From positions 1-54,550 of the forward strand of contig JAHFAE010000007.1 in NCBI GenBank assembly GCA_023250675.1: a stretch of 54,550 bases of DNA, in the 5' to 3' direction. Below the pieces are notes generated by a model. The model worked only from the letters and a program-made list of their open reading frames with translations. It was not told where the DNA came from and did no database searches. A program made the position numbers and the translations under genes. Source of the stretch: Oligoflexia bacterium (GTDB lineage: Bacteria; Bdellovibrionota; Bdellovibrionia; JABDDW01). Each line of letters begins with the position of its first letter. The stretch's first letter is position 1. Shown piece by piece: positions 1 to 8,095 of the stretch.

Positions 1-1521
1 GACAGAAAATTTATTCCCCATGATTTTAGTTTTCAATCCTGCAAAAACATTGCTAACAAATGGAATGATAGGGGCCGGGCAGCCCACTTTAACAAGCATG
101 GCGCTCATGGCAAAGAACGCATCGCCGGCTCCTGTGGGGTCTATGACAGTATCGGCAAAGGCCGGTGCAGGAAATTCGTCTTTTGAAGATTTGGGAAAAT
201 GAAGTGAGCCATCACGGCCCAGAGTAATAGAAATGGCGCATCCTTTGCTGACGTAATCATCTCTTATTTTTCGCGCTAACTCCAAAGTAGCAGTATAGCG
301 ATCATGGTAAGCGAGCCGCGCCTCTTTATTGTCTACACTGAGATACGAAAATTTTTTATGTTTGGTAAATGGGTTAAAACCAAAATTTGATGAATTAGTT
401 TGAACGTTGAGACCCACAAACCCAGGCAAGTTATTTGCCGTATCCAGAACCTGCCCCTCAAAAAGTCCGTGGCCAAAGTCAGCGAGCAGAATTATATCAG
501 TGGGTCGAAGGTCGTTTAGAAGCATTTTGCAAAAATTTGCCGATGAAGTATTTAACCACTGATCCGATCGCAATTGGGTTAATTCAAACATTCTATGATT
601 TGGGTGATCTATACTGATGTATCGGGTTTTACGTGGAGTAGGAACGTTGGGTAATTTTTCTGCCACGACCACTACACGTCTATCTATTGTAGTGGAGAAA
701 AGTTGGGTAAAATAAGGTTCTGCCCCATGAGTGGTAACCAATTTCGTTTCTTTTACAAAGTCAGCAATATTATTCACGATGGCAAGACTACCGCCGGCAT
801 AGTTTTCTTCAAAGGCATACCGAGCCGAAATAGACGGACTCTTGCTCGAGATACTTTCGGGATGGCAAAATACATAAGTATCAACGATTGGTTCGCCGAT
901 GACGCGAACTCTTTCATTGGTGAGCTTTTCGAAATACTCTTCGATGACTGTTAAACCACCGGCCTGTTTGACTCGATTTATGGCGCCCTGCTGAACATCA
1001 CTCCAAATTTTAAAAAAGTCATTGATGAGTGACGATGAGCTAGATGTTTCATCATCGGTAAATGTGAGACTTCCTCCTGATTTTTGAACAGCTTTTTCTT
1101 CTAATAAAATTCCACCTGTACGATCAAATTCTTTATTTTTGTAATCTGGGCCCTTCACGTAATAGTGAGGTTTCAAAGCTTCGATAGCCGGAACCGCTGT
1201 AGCGTAAAAATTAATTGCAACATAATCTACTACTTCAAGAGCCGCCACCATACTTGCTCGCACGTTGCCGTTGAAATAGGGTCTACCTGGGCCTTTGTTG
1301 ACAAAGCGATCAGCGGTAATGGTGACGACAAGAATATCTCCCATTTTCTTTGCCGATTCAAAATAGGCAAGATGCCCCGCATGCAGAAGATCAAAAACTC
1401 CGTGGGTATGAACAATTTTTGAATTAGGATGTTTTTGTCGCAAAGAAGGCAGTTCGCTAAAATCGATAATTTTTTTTAGTCTGTTATGGATCGGCTCCGT
1501 GAGAAGCTTAAAGGTACCCAT
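1..1521 (-). CDS. HldE-like fused nucleotidylyltransferase / PfkB-type sugar kinase, 3' end cut by the window edge
   Basis: The frame is open from ATG at 1521 down to base 1 (507 codons, no stop), so the C-terminus lies outside the window. Residues about 35-150 are a cytidylyltransferase-fold domain with the GVFDLLHAGH signature (HxGH at 47-50). Residues from about 195 onward are a ribokinase/PfkB domain, with a VIGEPIVD start, a GGSLAIVNN stretch and the anion-hole motif DPTGAGDAFF near 461-470. In HldE (RfaE) the same two domains phosphorylate and nucleotidylate manno-heptose, but there the kinase comes first; here the order is reversed. A role in activating heptose or a related sugar is inferred from the neighbouring heptose genes. 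No Shine-Dalgarno is visible; a TACAAT box ends 6 bases before the ATG. Confidence 0.85.
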   Translation of the reverse strand, partial: MGTFKLLTEPIHNRLKKIIDFSELPSLRQKHPNSKIVHTHGVFDLLHAGHLAYFESAKKMGDILVVTITADRFVNKGPGRPYFNGNVRASMVAALEVVDYVAINFYATAVPAIEALKPHYYVKGPDYKNKEFDRTGGILLEEKAVQKSGGSLTFTDDETSSSSSLINDFFKIWSDVQQGAINRVKQAGGLTVIEEYFEKLTNERVRVIGEPIVDTYVFCHPESISSKSPSISARYAFEENYAGGSLAIVNNIADFVKETKLVTTHGAEPYFTQLFSTTIDRRVVVVAEKLPNVPTPRKTRYISIDHPNHRMFELTQLRSDQWLNTSSANFCKMLLNDLRPTDIILLADFGHGLFEGQVLDTANNLPGFVGLNVQTNSSNFGFNPFTKHKKFSYLSVDNKEARLAYHDRYTATLELARKIRDDYVSKGCAISITLGRDGSLHFPKSSKDEFPAPAFADTVIDPTGAGDAFFAMSAMLVKVGCPAPIIPFVSNVFAGLKTKIMGNKFSV

Positions 1522-1527
1522 CTCTCA

Positions 1528-1533
1528 ATTGTA
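1528..1533 (-). promoter_or_regulatory. Candidate -10 box of a leaderless promoter for the HldE-like gene
   Basis: TACAAT lies on the minus strand with 6 bases between it and the ATG at 1521. No good -35 hexamer is seen at 17-18 bases, and GAGAG is too close to the start to be a normal ribosome binding site. This is a weak call supported mainly by similar layouts elsewhere in the window. Confidence 0.3.
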
Positions 1534-1632
1534 ACTTAAAGATTTTTGAAAAAACAGATTGGCAAATTTTGCCTCAGACTTGACCGAAGTCTTGTACACC
1601 AAAATATGATATTTTATCGTCGTGAGCCGACT

Positions 1633-1638
1633 TATAAT
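1633..1638 (+). promoter_or_regulatory. Candidate -10 box upstream of the first GT-C-like gene
   Basis: A perfect TATAAT ends 8 bases before the GTG start at 1647, which would place transcription initiation at or next to the start codon. No convincing -35 is seen at the right distance. Another possible promoter further upstream is TTGACC at 1580-1585 with TATGAT at 1605-1610 (19-base spacer). Confidence 0.35.
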
Positions 1639-1646
1639 GAGAGCTT

Positions 1647-3101
1647 GTGATAAAAGAAATCATAAGTGATCGGCGATCACTATTAAAATGGGCCGTCCTC
1701 GTATTTGGTCTATCGGGTCTTTGTGTTTACTATCTTTACCTCGTCACAAGAACAGAATGGACGGTTGTTGCACCCGAATTCAACGGGATGACTTTTGCCA
1801 GTCAATGGGCTCATTTGGCCAAAGGCCAATGGAATGTGGATACTACGGTCACCTACGAATTGTACCCACGAGAAGGAAAGTACTATATTTATTTTGGAAT
1901 ATTACCAGCACTCGTTCGAGGGGCATTGACAGTTTTTTACGATATCAGCCTTTCAATTCCTCGATTGAATTTGTTGTTAGCGGGAGTGATTCTTGCCATA
2001 GTAAATATTTTGACGGCAGTTCAATTGAGTCTTCATAAAGGAAGTACCTCCAGATATTTTGGGCCCCTTTTAGTGCTCTTGTTATTTGGGAGTCCAGTCA
2101 TTTATTTTCTTACCCCAGCAAATCCCTACCATGAAGCCATAATGTGGTCCCTCGCAACATCTGCTTTGTTCAATCTATTTTTTATCCGTTTTGCTATGTC
2201 TCCGATGTCGAATACCATGGGGCGCCTGATTGGCCTTGGTTTTTTAGCCATCTTACCTCTACATTCGCGCGTCAGCGTAGGCCTTGCGCCATTTTTGACT
2301 TTAGGTATTGTCGGGACTTTACTTGCTTTGAGATACTTAAGAAAAACACGCCAAGATTTTTTAACGTTTCTTCCTCTGCTATCTCTCAGAAAATTAATTT
2401 TAGTGGCAGGTATTTGGATTCTTTGCGGTTCAACACAGTTATTAGTAAGTTACGAAAAATTTCGAGATCCGTTTGCGGGGCAACGTTTGGGCCAGTATCT
2501 CTATTTCATGAATAAGGATGGCAGCCCCAATGAGAGAGGTAAAGCCTATGCAAAATACGGGGCTTGGAGATGGGATAATTTTGTACCGATGGTTGAATAT
2601 TACTTTGTCCCCCAATCGTACAATTTTTCGTCCCACTGGCCATTTTTAGTAACGAGCAACACTCTTGATAGCTATGAGTTTTCGGAACACCTTGATAATC
2701 TTGAAGAACATATGCCATTGACTCTAACCTGCCCCCTTATGTTTTTTTTAACTTTTTGTTATTTTAAAAATAGACGCTCAAAACCACTTTTTGATGTCTT
2801 GATTTTGTCTTACTTGGTCCCTGGTTTCATTTTGTTGTTCATGTGGGCAGCCTGCTTGAGATACTGTGCTGATTTTCTACCGTTTCTTACCCTGGGTACT
2901 TTTTGGGGATTCTATATTTTGAAAGAAAAAGAGAGTCCCCTCCTAAAGGATTCCAGATTCATGGCCTGTTTTGTAATTGTGTTGCTATACTCAATATTTG
3001 CCGTGCATAGCACCTGTCTTATGTATTTGTTGACAAATCAAACTGTCCCTGACGAGTCCAAATTGCACCTCTATAATCTATTTTTAAAACCATTTATTTA
3101 G
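1647..3101 (+). CDS. GT-C-like multi-pass membrane protein, paralogue 1 (possible lipid-linked sugar transferase)
   Basis: A 484-residue, very hydrophobic protein with about ten predicted membrane spans and a GTG start. It is a clear paralogue of the proteins at 3180-4658 and 18711-20207. Shared blocks are an RTEW-type first periplasmic loop containing a GMT motif, a YYIYFGILPALVRG block just before the second span, a TPANPYHEAI loop, an SRVSVG block and a C-terminal AACLRYCADFLPFL block. The pattern of a long first loop followed by a tyrosine-rich segment resembles GT-C glycosyltransferases of the ArnT/PMT type, but no family can be named with certainty. It sits 78 bp upstream of its tandem paralogue. 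Function, probably transfer of a sugar from a polyprenyl carrier, is inferred only. Confidence 0.75.
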   Translation: MIKEIISDRRSLLKWAVLVFGLSGLCVYYLYLVTRTEWTVVAPEFNGMTFASQWAHLAKGQWNVDTTVTYELYPREGKYYIYFGILPALVRGALTVFYDISLSIPRLNLLLAGVILAIVNILTAVQLSLHKGSTSRYFGPLLVLLLFGSPVIYFLTPANPYHEAIMWSLATSALFNLFFIRFAMSPMSNTMGRLIGLGFLAILPLHSRVSVGLAPFLTLGIVGTLLALRYLRKTRQDFLTFLPLLSLRKLILVAGIWILCGSTQLLVSYEKFRDPFAGQRLGQYLYFMNKDGSPNERGKAYAKYGAWRWDNFVPMVEYYFVPQSYNFSSHWPFLVTSNTLDSYEFSEHLDNLEEHMPLTLTCPLMFFLTFCYFKNRRSKPLFDVLILSYLVPGFILLFMWAACLRYCADFLPFLTLGTFWGFYILKEKESPLLKDSRFMACFVIVLLYSIFAVHSTCLMYLLTNQTVPDESKLHLYNLFLKPFI

Positions 3102-3167
3102 TAATGTTCAAATCTGGACTGACGTCTAGAGTGAGTAATTCAAAATTTTCATTTCTAAGAATTAGGC

Positions 3168-3173
3168 TATAAT
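3168..3173 (+). promoter_or_regulatory. Candidate -10 box of a leaderless promoter for the second GT-C-like gene
   Basis: A perfect TATAAT ends 6 bases before the GTG start at 3180 and no Shine-Dalgarno is present between them. The -35 region is AT-rich but has no clear hexamer. Confidence 0.35.
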
Positions 3174-3179
3174 ATTCAT

Positions 3180-4658
3180 GTGAAAAATTATCTTCGTTAT
3201 GTTCCGGCGGCTATCTTCTTGGGTTGGGCTTTATGTGCTTATTATTTTTTTCTAATAAGCAGAACGGATTGGCATCTAGTTGCCAGCGAATTTACTGGGA
3301 TGACATATGCTAATGTCTGGGAGCACCTTCTTCAAGGGAGGTGGGATGTAGACCCCGACGTCAATGTCGAGCTCTTCGTCTTTGATCATAAATACTATGT
3401 TTATTTTGGAATTTTCCCGGCCTTGATCCGAGGTATGCTGACCTTGTTTTACGATATTCATGATTCCGTTCCACGATTAGGTTTACTTATTGCGGCAATG
3501 ATACTGGCTGTGGCTCACGTCATTACTGCAATTCAATTTGATCTACATAAAGGCGAAACGAAGAGGTATTTTTATCTACTTGTAGGCGTTCTCCTCTTGG
3601 GAACTCCCGCCGTTTATATTCTTACTCCGGCCCATTCATACCACGAGGCCATTTTGTGGTCGTTGGCCATGGACGCCGTTTTTAACTTATTTTTTATACG
3701 ATTTGCTCTGTCACCTGGTAAAAACACAGTCTTACGTCTGATTTGTCTGGGGCCATTAGCGGCCAGTGTAATTTTATCCCGCGCCAGTGTGGGTATAGCG
3801 CCGTTTCTTGCCCTTGCCATTTTGGGTCTCTTGCTTTTTTTACGCTTCATTAACAAACAGAAACAAGATTTTTTAACTTGGGTGCCTGTTATTTCATTTA
3901 GTCGTCTTGCGCTTGTTGCCGTAGTTTGGTTTCTCTGCGGTTGCAGTGCTCTTTATGTTAATTACAAAAAATTTGGTGATCCACTGAATTTTCAACCATT
4001 AGAAAACTATGTGGTGTTTCAGAACGAAGATGGGACTTTTAATGATCGGGGCCTGGCCATCGCCAAATATGGTGTTTTCAGATGGGATAATTCGGTACCC
4101 ATGTTCGAGTATTATTTCATACCCCACGCTGATAATTTTTCTAAACATTGGCCTTATTTGGTACTGGGGAACACGATTTACTCTCACTATTTTTCTTCCC
4201 ACATAGATTACCGTGAGTCTCGCACCTTCATGCCTTTGACACTCTCTGCCCCGTTTCTACTCTTCTTTTCTCTTTTTGGCCTTTTTAGACGGCCTAGATC
4301 GTGGAGTGCTTTTCACAGAGATGGGTCTTATTTACTAGATACCTTAGCCTTTGCCAACCTTGCTCCTGGATTAATTTTGCTAGGAATGTGGGGTGCCTGC
4401 TTGCGATATAGTGTAGACTTTTTACCGGCTTTGGTCACCGGCACCTTATTGACTTTTTACTTTCTAAAACTAACAGGGAGCCATCTCTTAGCAAAGAAGA
4501 AGTTTTTTTACAGTTGTTTGGTCATGACTATTTTTTCTATATATGTAGTGCACAGCACTTTGCTCATCTATACTGTGACAAATCCCACTGTCCCATTTGA
4601 TTCAAGAAAAAAAGTATATGACATTTTCATAGGACCATTGCACGATTTGGGGTATTAG
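3180..4658 (+). CDS. GT-C-like multi-pass membrane protein, paralogue 2
   Basis: A 492-residue membrane protein in tandem with its paralogue at 1647. It carries the same ordered blocks: SRTDW, the GMTYANVWEHL loop, YYVYFGIFPALIRG, LTPAHSYHEAILWSLA, SRASVGIAPF and GACLRYSVDFLPAL. The start is a GTG just after a TATAAT box; no ATG lies close enough to replace it. The family is not identified by name; the topology, with a long first extracytoplasmic loop, fits GT-C enzymes that use polyprenyl-phosphate sugars in the inner membrane. It is convergent with the radical SAM gene that follows, with 20 bp between the stop codons and no obvious terminator hairpin. Confidence 0.75.
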   Translation: MKNYLRYVPAAIFLGWALCAYYFFLISRTDWHLVASEFTGMTYANVWEHLLQGRWDVDPDVNVELFVFDHKYYVYFGIFPALIRGMLTLFYDIHDSVPRLGLLIAAMILAVAHVITAIQFDLHKGETKRYFYLLVGVLLLGTPAVYILTPAHSYHEAILWSLAMDAVFNLFFIRFALSPGKNTVLRLICLGPLAASVILSRASVGIAPFLALAILGLLLFLRFINKQKQDFLTWVPVISFSRLALVAVVWFLCGCSALYVNYKKFGDPLNFQPLENYVVFQNEDGTFNDRGLAIAKYGVFRWDNSVPMFEYYFIPHADNFSKHWPYLVLGNTIYSHYFSSHIDYRESRTFMPLTLSAPFLLFFSLFGLFRRPRSWSAFHRDGSYLLDTLAFANLAPGLILLGMWGACLRYSVDFLPALVTGTLLTFYFLKLTGSHLLAKKKFFYSCLVMTIFSIYVVHSTLLIYTVTNPTVPFDSRKKVYDIFIGPLHDLGY

Positions 4659-4678
4659 ATTTGTCGAATTTTAAGAAA

Positions 4679-6736
4679 TCAGCTTGCTACTTTTTCTGCC
4701 TCATTTACCGGCACTTTTTCTACAGTGCGATAGATGAGTCTCAAGTTTGACCGCTGGAGTAACCTGCCGAACCCAATTGGAGTGTGGGCGTAAATATTAA
4801 GCTGATTTGCTATATGTTTTTTCTGGTCTGGACTGTGATAAAAGGCATATGTGATTTTACTCCTATGAGGGAGAAGTTTGTTGGGATCTACTTCATAGCA
4901 AGTGCTTTTGGTAGCTTCAAAATCAAAATTAAATTGGGCTTTTTGTATAGTTTTTGTATCTGTAATGCAATCTTGCTTCTTAAGAATCGTAAATTTCTTT
5001 AGCTCAAAGAGATACTCCTTAACAGCAGTGGTGAGTAGGCCAGATCTTTTAATGATCTCTTCAACCGAACTGAACAACATGTCGCATATATCTTTGAACT
5101 GAAAGAAAAGCAAAGACTTATGAACCAGGAGTTCGTTAATTCCAAGTTCTCCTCCAATATATCTTTCGATTACTGCTGGTGTTAAGACATACTTTTTGGC
5201 TTCTTCAAATGTATCGAACAGATCAACGCTAGTTTGTGTCAAAAATTCATCTACAATTTCTTTAACGTTTTCTGTATACAGTGCTCGTTTGTCTTTTATG
5301 TGAAGGAGACAATCAAATATAGAAACACCCAAAACCTTGCACATTCCAAAAACTTCTTCGAATAAGGCATTGTTAAAAAAAGTTTCTACGATGAGATTCA
5401 TCAATCGACATTCAAGGTAGTCGTCAAAGGGAAGAGTATTACTCCCAACTATGATTTCTTCAATCTCAGAAATCGGATGGTCCTGCCCGAACATATTATA
5501 AATTCCCACACAGCCGGGGATTGTTCTAAACTTTGTCACTAGACCATATCTTTCACGAGTCGCCTTTGTAGCCATATCAGTGCCGCGCAGGAGCATGGCT
5601 TGAAACATGCGCAAATGGGTTACTCTATGTTCAACACCAAATCTCAATGATTCAAAATGTTTTTGTTTAGTGTCAGCAGGGAGGCCCAATATGATTTCAG
5701 AATGGGATTTACAGTTTTTTAGAGAATTGCTATAGTCGATAAGTTCCTTATAAGCTTGACTAGAAATATTACTTCTTTTAATGGCCTTTAAAACATCTGG
5801 ATCGGTGGATTGTAATGAAGCTCCCAGGGTCCAAGAGCCTTTTAATATTCCTGCCGCTTCGATGGTTCTCAAGGGGCGATTTTTACCGGCTGAAGCTAAT
5901 ACCAGAATGGGCCAGTTGTATTTTTCTCTAATTTCAGCCAAGATTTTTGCTGTAATAATATCCTCTTCGTACATAGCAAAATTGAGATCTGTAATAATTA
6001 TTTCGTCGACATTTTTTACTCGTGTAGCAATATATTCTAATTCAGCTCTGGTACGTTCGTGACTGAAGCGTGTCACTTTATTTTTAATCGATACCCCGTC
6101 GCTACAAAATGTACAAGAAAAAGGGCAACCTCTTGTCGTTTCAAGCATGGGTTGTAAAGGATGCTGGAAAAAATCATCGAGAATTCCAGTGAGATAAGGA
6201 GAAGGAATGACTGATATATCTTTTATTCTTTCAGTATGACCAGATATTAAGTTTCCGCTATTAAGGTAAACAGTATTGGTCACTTGTTCATTGTTAGATA
6301 TGAGATCCTGTTTATTAAAGCCTTTGAGCTCAAGCTTTTTTACCAAATCTACAAATCCCAACTCGCCCTCGAGCTGAATATAAAAATCTATTGAAGGCCG
6401 GCTATTTAAAAACTCGGTTTTTTCATCATCAACCATTGGAAAGTTTGGCCCGCCAAATACAACAACCAATTCGGGATTTCGTGCTTTTGCTAGCGTTGCA
6501 ATTTGATAGGAGAGTTCAAAATTCCAACTGTAATTTGAAAAGCATAGCATGATGGGCATTTCTTTATTTAAAGCATCGCTCAAATCTTTTGGAAATTTAA
6601 ACAAACTGAATTCATAATTTGCACCAAGCTCTTGCTTTGCATAGCTAACCACAAAACTAACGCCAAGCGGAAAAGTTGAGGCAGAAATACCTTGAGCTGT
6701 ATGTGTAAGGTCGGCAAAATAAATTTTCTTTTTCAT
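4679..6736 (-). CDS. B12-binding-type radical SAM enzyme
   Basis: A 685-residue protein. Residues 1 to about 140 look like a cobalamin-binding Rossmann-like domain (a GGPNFPMVDD segment near 95-104), although the classical cobalamin DxHxxG motif is not visible. Residues about 195-420 are a radical SAM barrel with the iron-sulfur motif GCPFSCTFC (Cys204, Cys208, Cys211) and a later ILGLPADT strand typical of this class. The last roughly 250 residues are a C-terminal extension not assigned to a family. Such enzymes methylate unreactive carbons or rearrange substrates; in this cluster a sugar or lipid-linked glycan substrate is plausible. The start ATG has GGTGAG about 4 bases upstream. It heads toward the window's left end, downstream of the C-methyltransferase-like gene (82 bp gap). 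Confidence 0.8.
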   Translation of the reverse strand: MKKKIYFADLTHTAQGISASTFPLGVSFVVSYAKQELGANYEFSLFKFPKDLSDALNKEMPIMLCFSNYSWNFELSYQIATLAKARNPELVVVFGGPNFPMVDDEKTEFLNSRPSIDFYIQLEGELGFVDLVKKLELKGFNKQDLISNNEQVTNTVYLNSGNLISGHTERIKDISVIPSPYLTGILDDFFQHPLQPMLETTRGCPFSCTFCSDGVSIKNKVTRFSHERTRAELEYIATRVKNVDEIIITDLNFAMYEEDIITAKILAEIREKYNWPILVLASAGKNRPLRTIEAAGILKGSWTLGASLQSTDPDVLKAIKRSNISSQAYKELIDYSNSLKNCKSHSEIILGLPADTKQKHFESLRFGVEHRVTHLRMFQAMLLRGTDMATKATRERYGLVTKFRTIPGCVGIYNMFGQDHPISEIEEIIVGSNTLPFDDYLECRLMNLIVETFFNNALFEEVFGMCKVLGVSIFDCLLHIKDKRALYTENVKEIVDEFLTQTSVDLFDTFEEAKKYVLTPAVIERYIGGELGINELLVHKSLLFFQFKDICDMLFSSVEEIIKRSGLLTTAVKEYLFELKKFTILKKQDCITDTKTIQKAQFNFDFEATKSTCYEVDPNKLLPHRSKITYAFYHSPDQKKHIANQLNIYAHTPIGFGRLLQRSNLRLIYRTVEKVPVNEAEKVAS

Positions 6737-6818
6737 GAACTCACCAAGTTAAATTATCTCGTTGAACATGAGTAACTTCAAGAGTCTGAATTTTGACCAG
6801 ACCCTACAGTTACTTATT

Positions 6819-8081
6819 TTAGGTTGTCAGGTGCGACTGTGGTCGTGGTTTTACCGACGATAGGACAGATTGAATTTTCTGAAAATCGGAGAAAATGGAT
6901 AAGAAAATTCCCCCTTGATCTAGATAATGTTGGTTTTTCTTGAAAACTTTAATTTCACTCTCTTTGCCCAAGGTAGAAACGCAAAGGTTAATTTTGTGAA
7001 TGAGAAGGTTCTTTGAGTCCACGATGGGCAGTTTTGAGCCTGGCATAAATAAATCCTTTTTGTTTGGATTATCATCTACGACAAATTCAAAGTAACTTTT
7101 AAGTCCCAACAAGTTGACGAACGTACAAGTCAAGTGACCGGCTCCAAATACGGCCATCCTACAACCGCTATTCTTAACCCGCGAAAGCTGGTTGTGGTAG
7201 AGATTCTTTATTCTGGAAAATTCTTTTGAAAATCGATTGCCTCGAAGAAGTTCTTCTGAGAGATTTTCGGAATCGTTTTTATTTAGCTCTACAATTGAAT
7301 TAGGCAAACTTGGGGAGCTTGGCTGAGCAATACCAATGAGTAGATTTTCTAAAGGATATGGATAATTTTCGAAATGGGCTAGCTTGAGCCCTGCAAAACT
7401 AAAGGCATTGGTAAATGTCTTAGGCGTGTAATAGAAAATATGTTCTTCCCAAAGGGTACCATAGTTTAGAGAATCAAGAGCATCTGTGCAATCGGGAGCT
7501 TCTATTACAATAAATCCATCACTTCTCACCCATTGTTTAAGGCTTTTCATAAAATCTAAAGCAAGATGCGCATGTTCTAAAATATGGCGGGCAATTATTA
7601 TTTTGGGTTGACCAAATGTTTTCTTTAAAAAAGGCACGTTTTCGCTATTAAAGCATCCTTGTATGCTCTCGACGCCAGGATAATTCGAGGTTAATCCTAA
7701 ATCTTTATTCACATCGAGACGCCGCGTATTTTTAATTCCCTTACGCCGAAGTCGTTCTAAAAGTGTATCATCTTTAAAACTGAGGCCAACGACGTTTGAA
7801 TCAGGGTCTATATTAGTAATTTTTAATATTGTGTCTGTGAGGTCGTCTAAATGTTCTTCAGGTTCAGTATAAGTTATCCACGGGTGTTGGGGTCTTACTT
7901 CATTGACTGGCGCAGGATTGCGAAGTTGAATTAATCCGCAATTTAAGCACTGCTCAACCGCAAACTGATGACACTGTTCTAGCGAATCACGACTTTGGAG
8001 AAATCGATTGCACACGGGCTGCGAACCGAAATCCAGGATTTCATTTAATTTGTCTTTTTCACAAAGCTTACATTTAAACAT
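6819..8081 (-). CDS. Sugar C-methyltransferase-like protein (zinc-binding N-terminus, SAM domain, C-terminal Rossmann-like domain)
   Basis: The 420-residue protein has the three-part layout of the NDP-sugar C-methyltransferase family (TylCIII/NovU/EvaC type). The N-terminal zinc knuckle has CKLC at residues 4-7 followed by CNRF and CLNC. The central methyltransferase domain contains the family's ARHILEH segment near residue 165. The C-terminal domain has FGAGHL, VVDDNPNK and MPGSKLPI. The usual glycine-rich SAM motif I is degenerate (VVGLSFKDDTLL), so activity is uncertain. In known members the enzyme adds a methyl group at C3 of a 4-keto sugar. It is preceded at 14 bp by the GT39-like gene and is probably in the same operon. 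Confidence 0.8.
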   Translation of the reverse strand: MFKCKLCEKDKLNEILDFGSQPVCNRFLQSRDSLEQCHQFAVEQCLNCGLIQLRNPAPVNEVRPQHPWITYTEPEEHLDDLTDTILKITNIDPDSNVVGLSFKDDTLLERLRRKGIKNTRRLDVNKDLGLTSNYPGVESIQGCFNSENVPFLKKTFGQPKIIIARHILEHAHLALDFMKSLKQWVRSDGFIVIEAPDCTDALDSLNYGTLWEEHIFYYTPKTFTNAFSFAGLKLAHFENYPYPLENLLIGIAQPSSPSLPNSIVELNKNDSENLSEELLRGNRFSKEFSRIKNLYHNQLSRVKNSGCRMAVFGAGHLTCTFVNLLGLKSYFEFVVDDNPNKKDLFMPGSKLPIVDSKNLLIHKINLCVSTLGKESEIKVFKKNQHYLDQGGIFLSIFSDFQKIQSVLSSVKPRPQSHLTT

Positions 8082-8095
8082 TTTCTTAGTTTACC

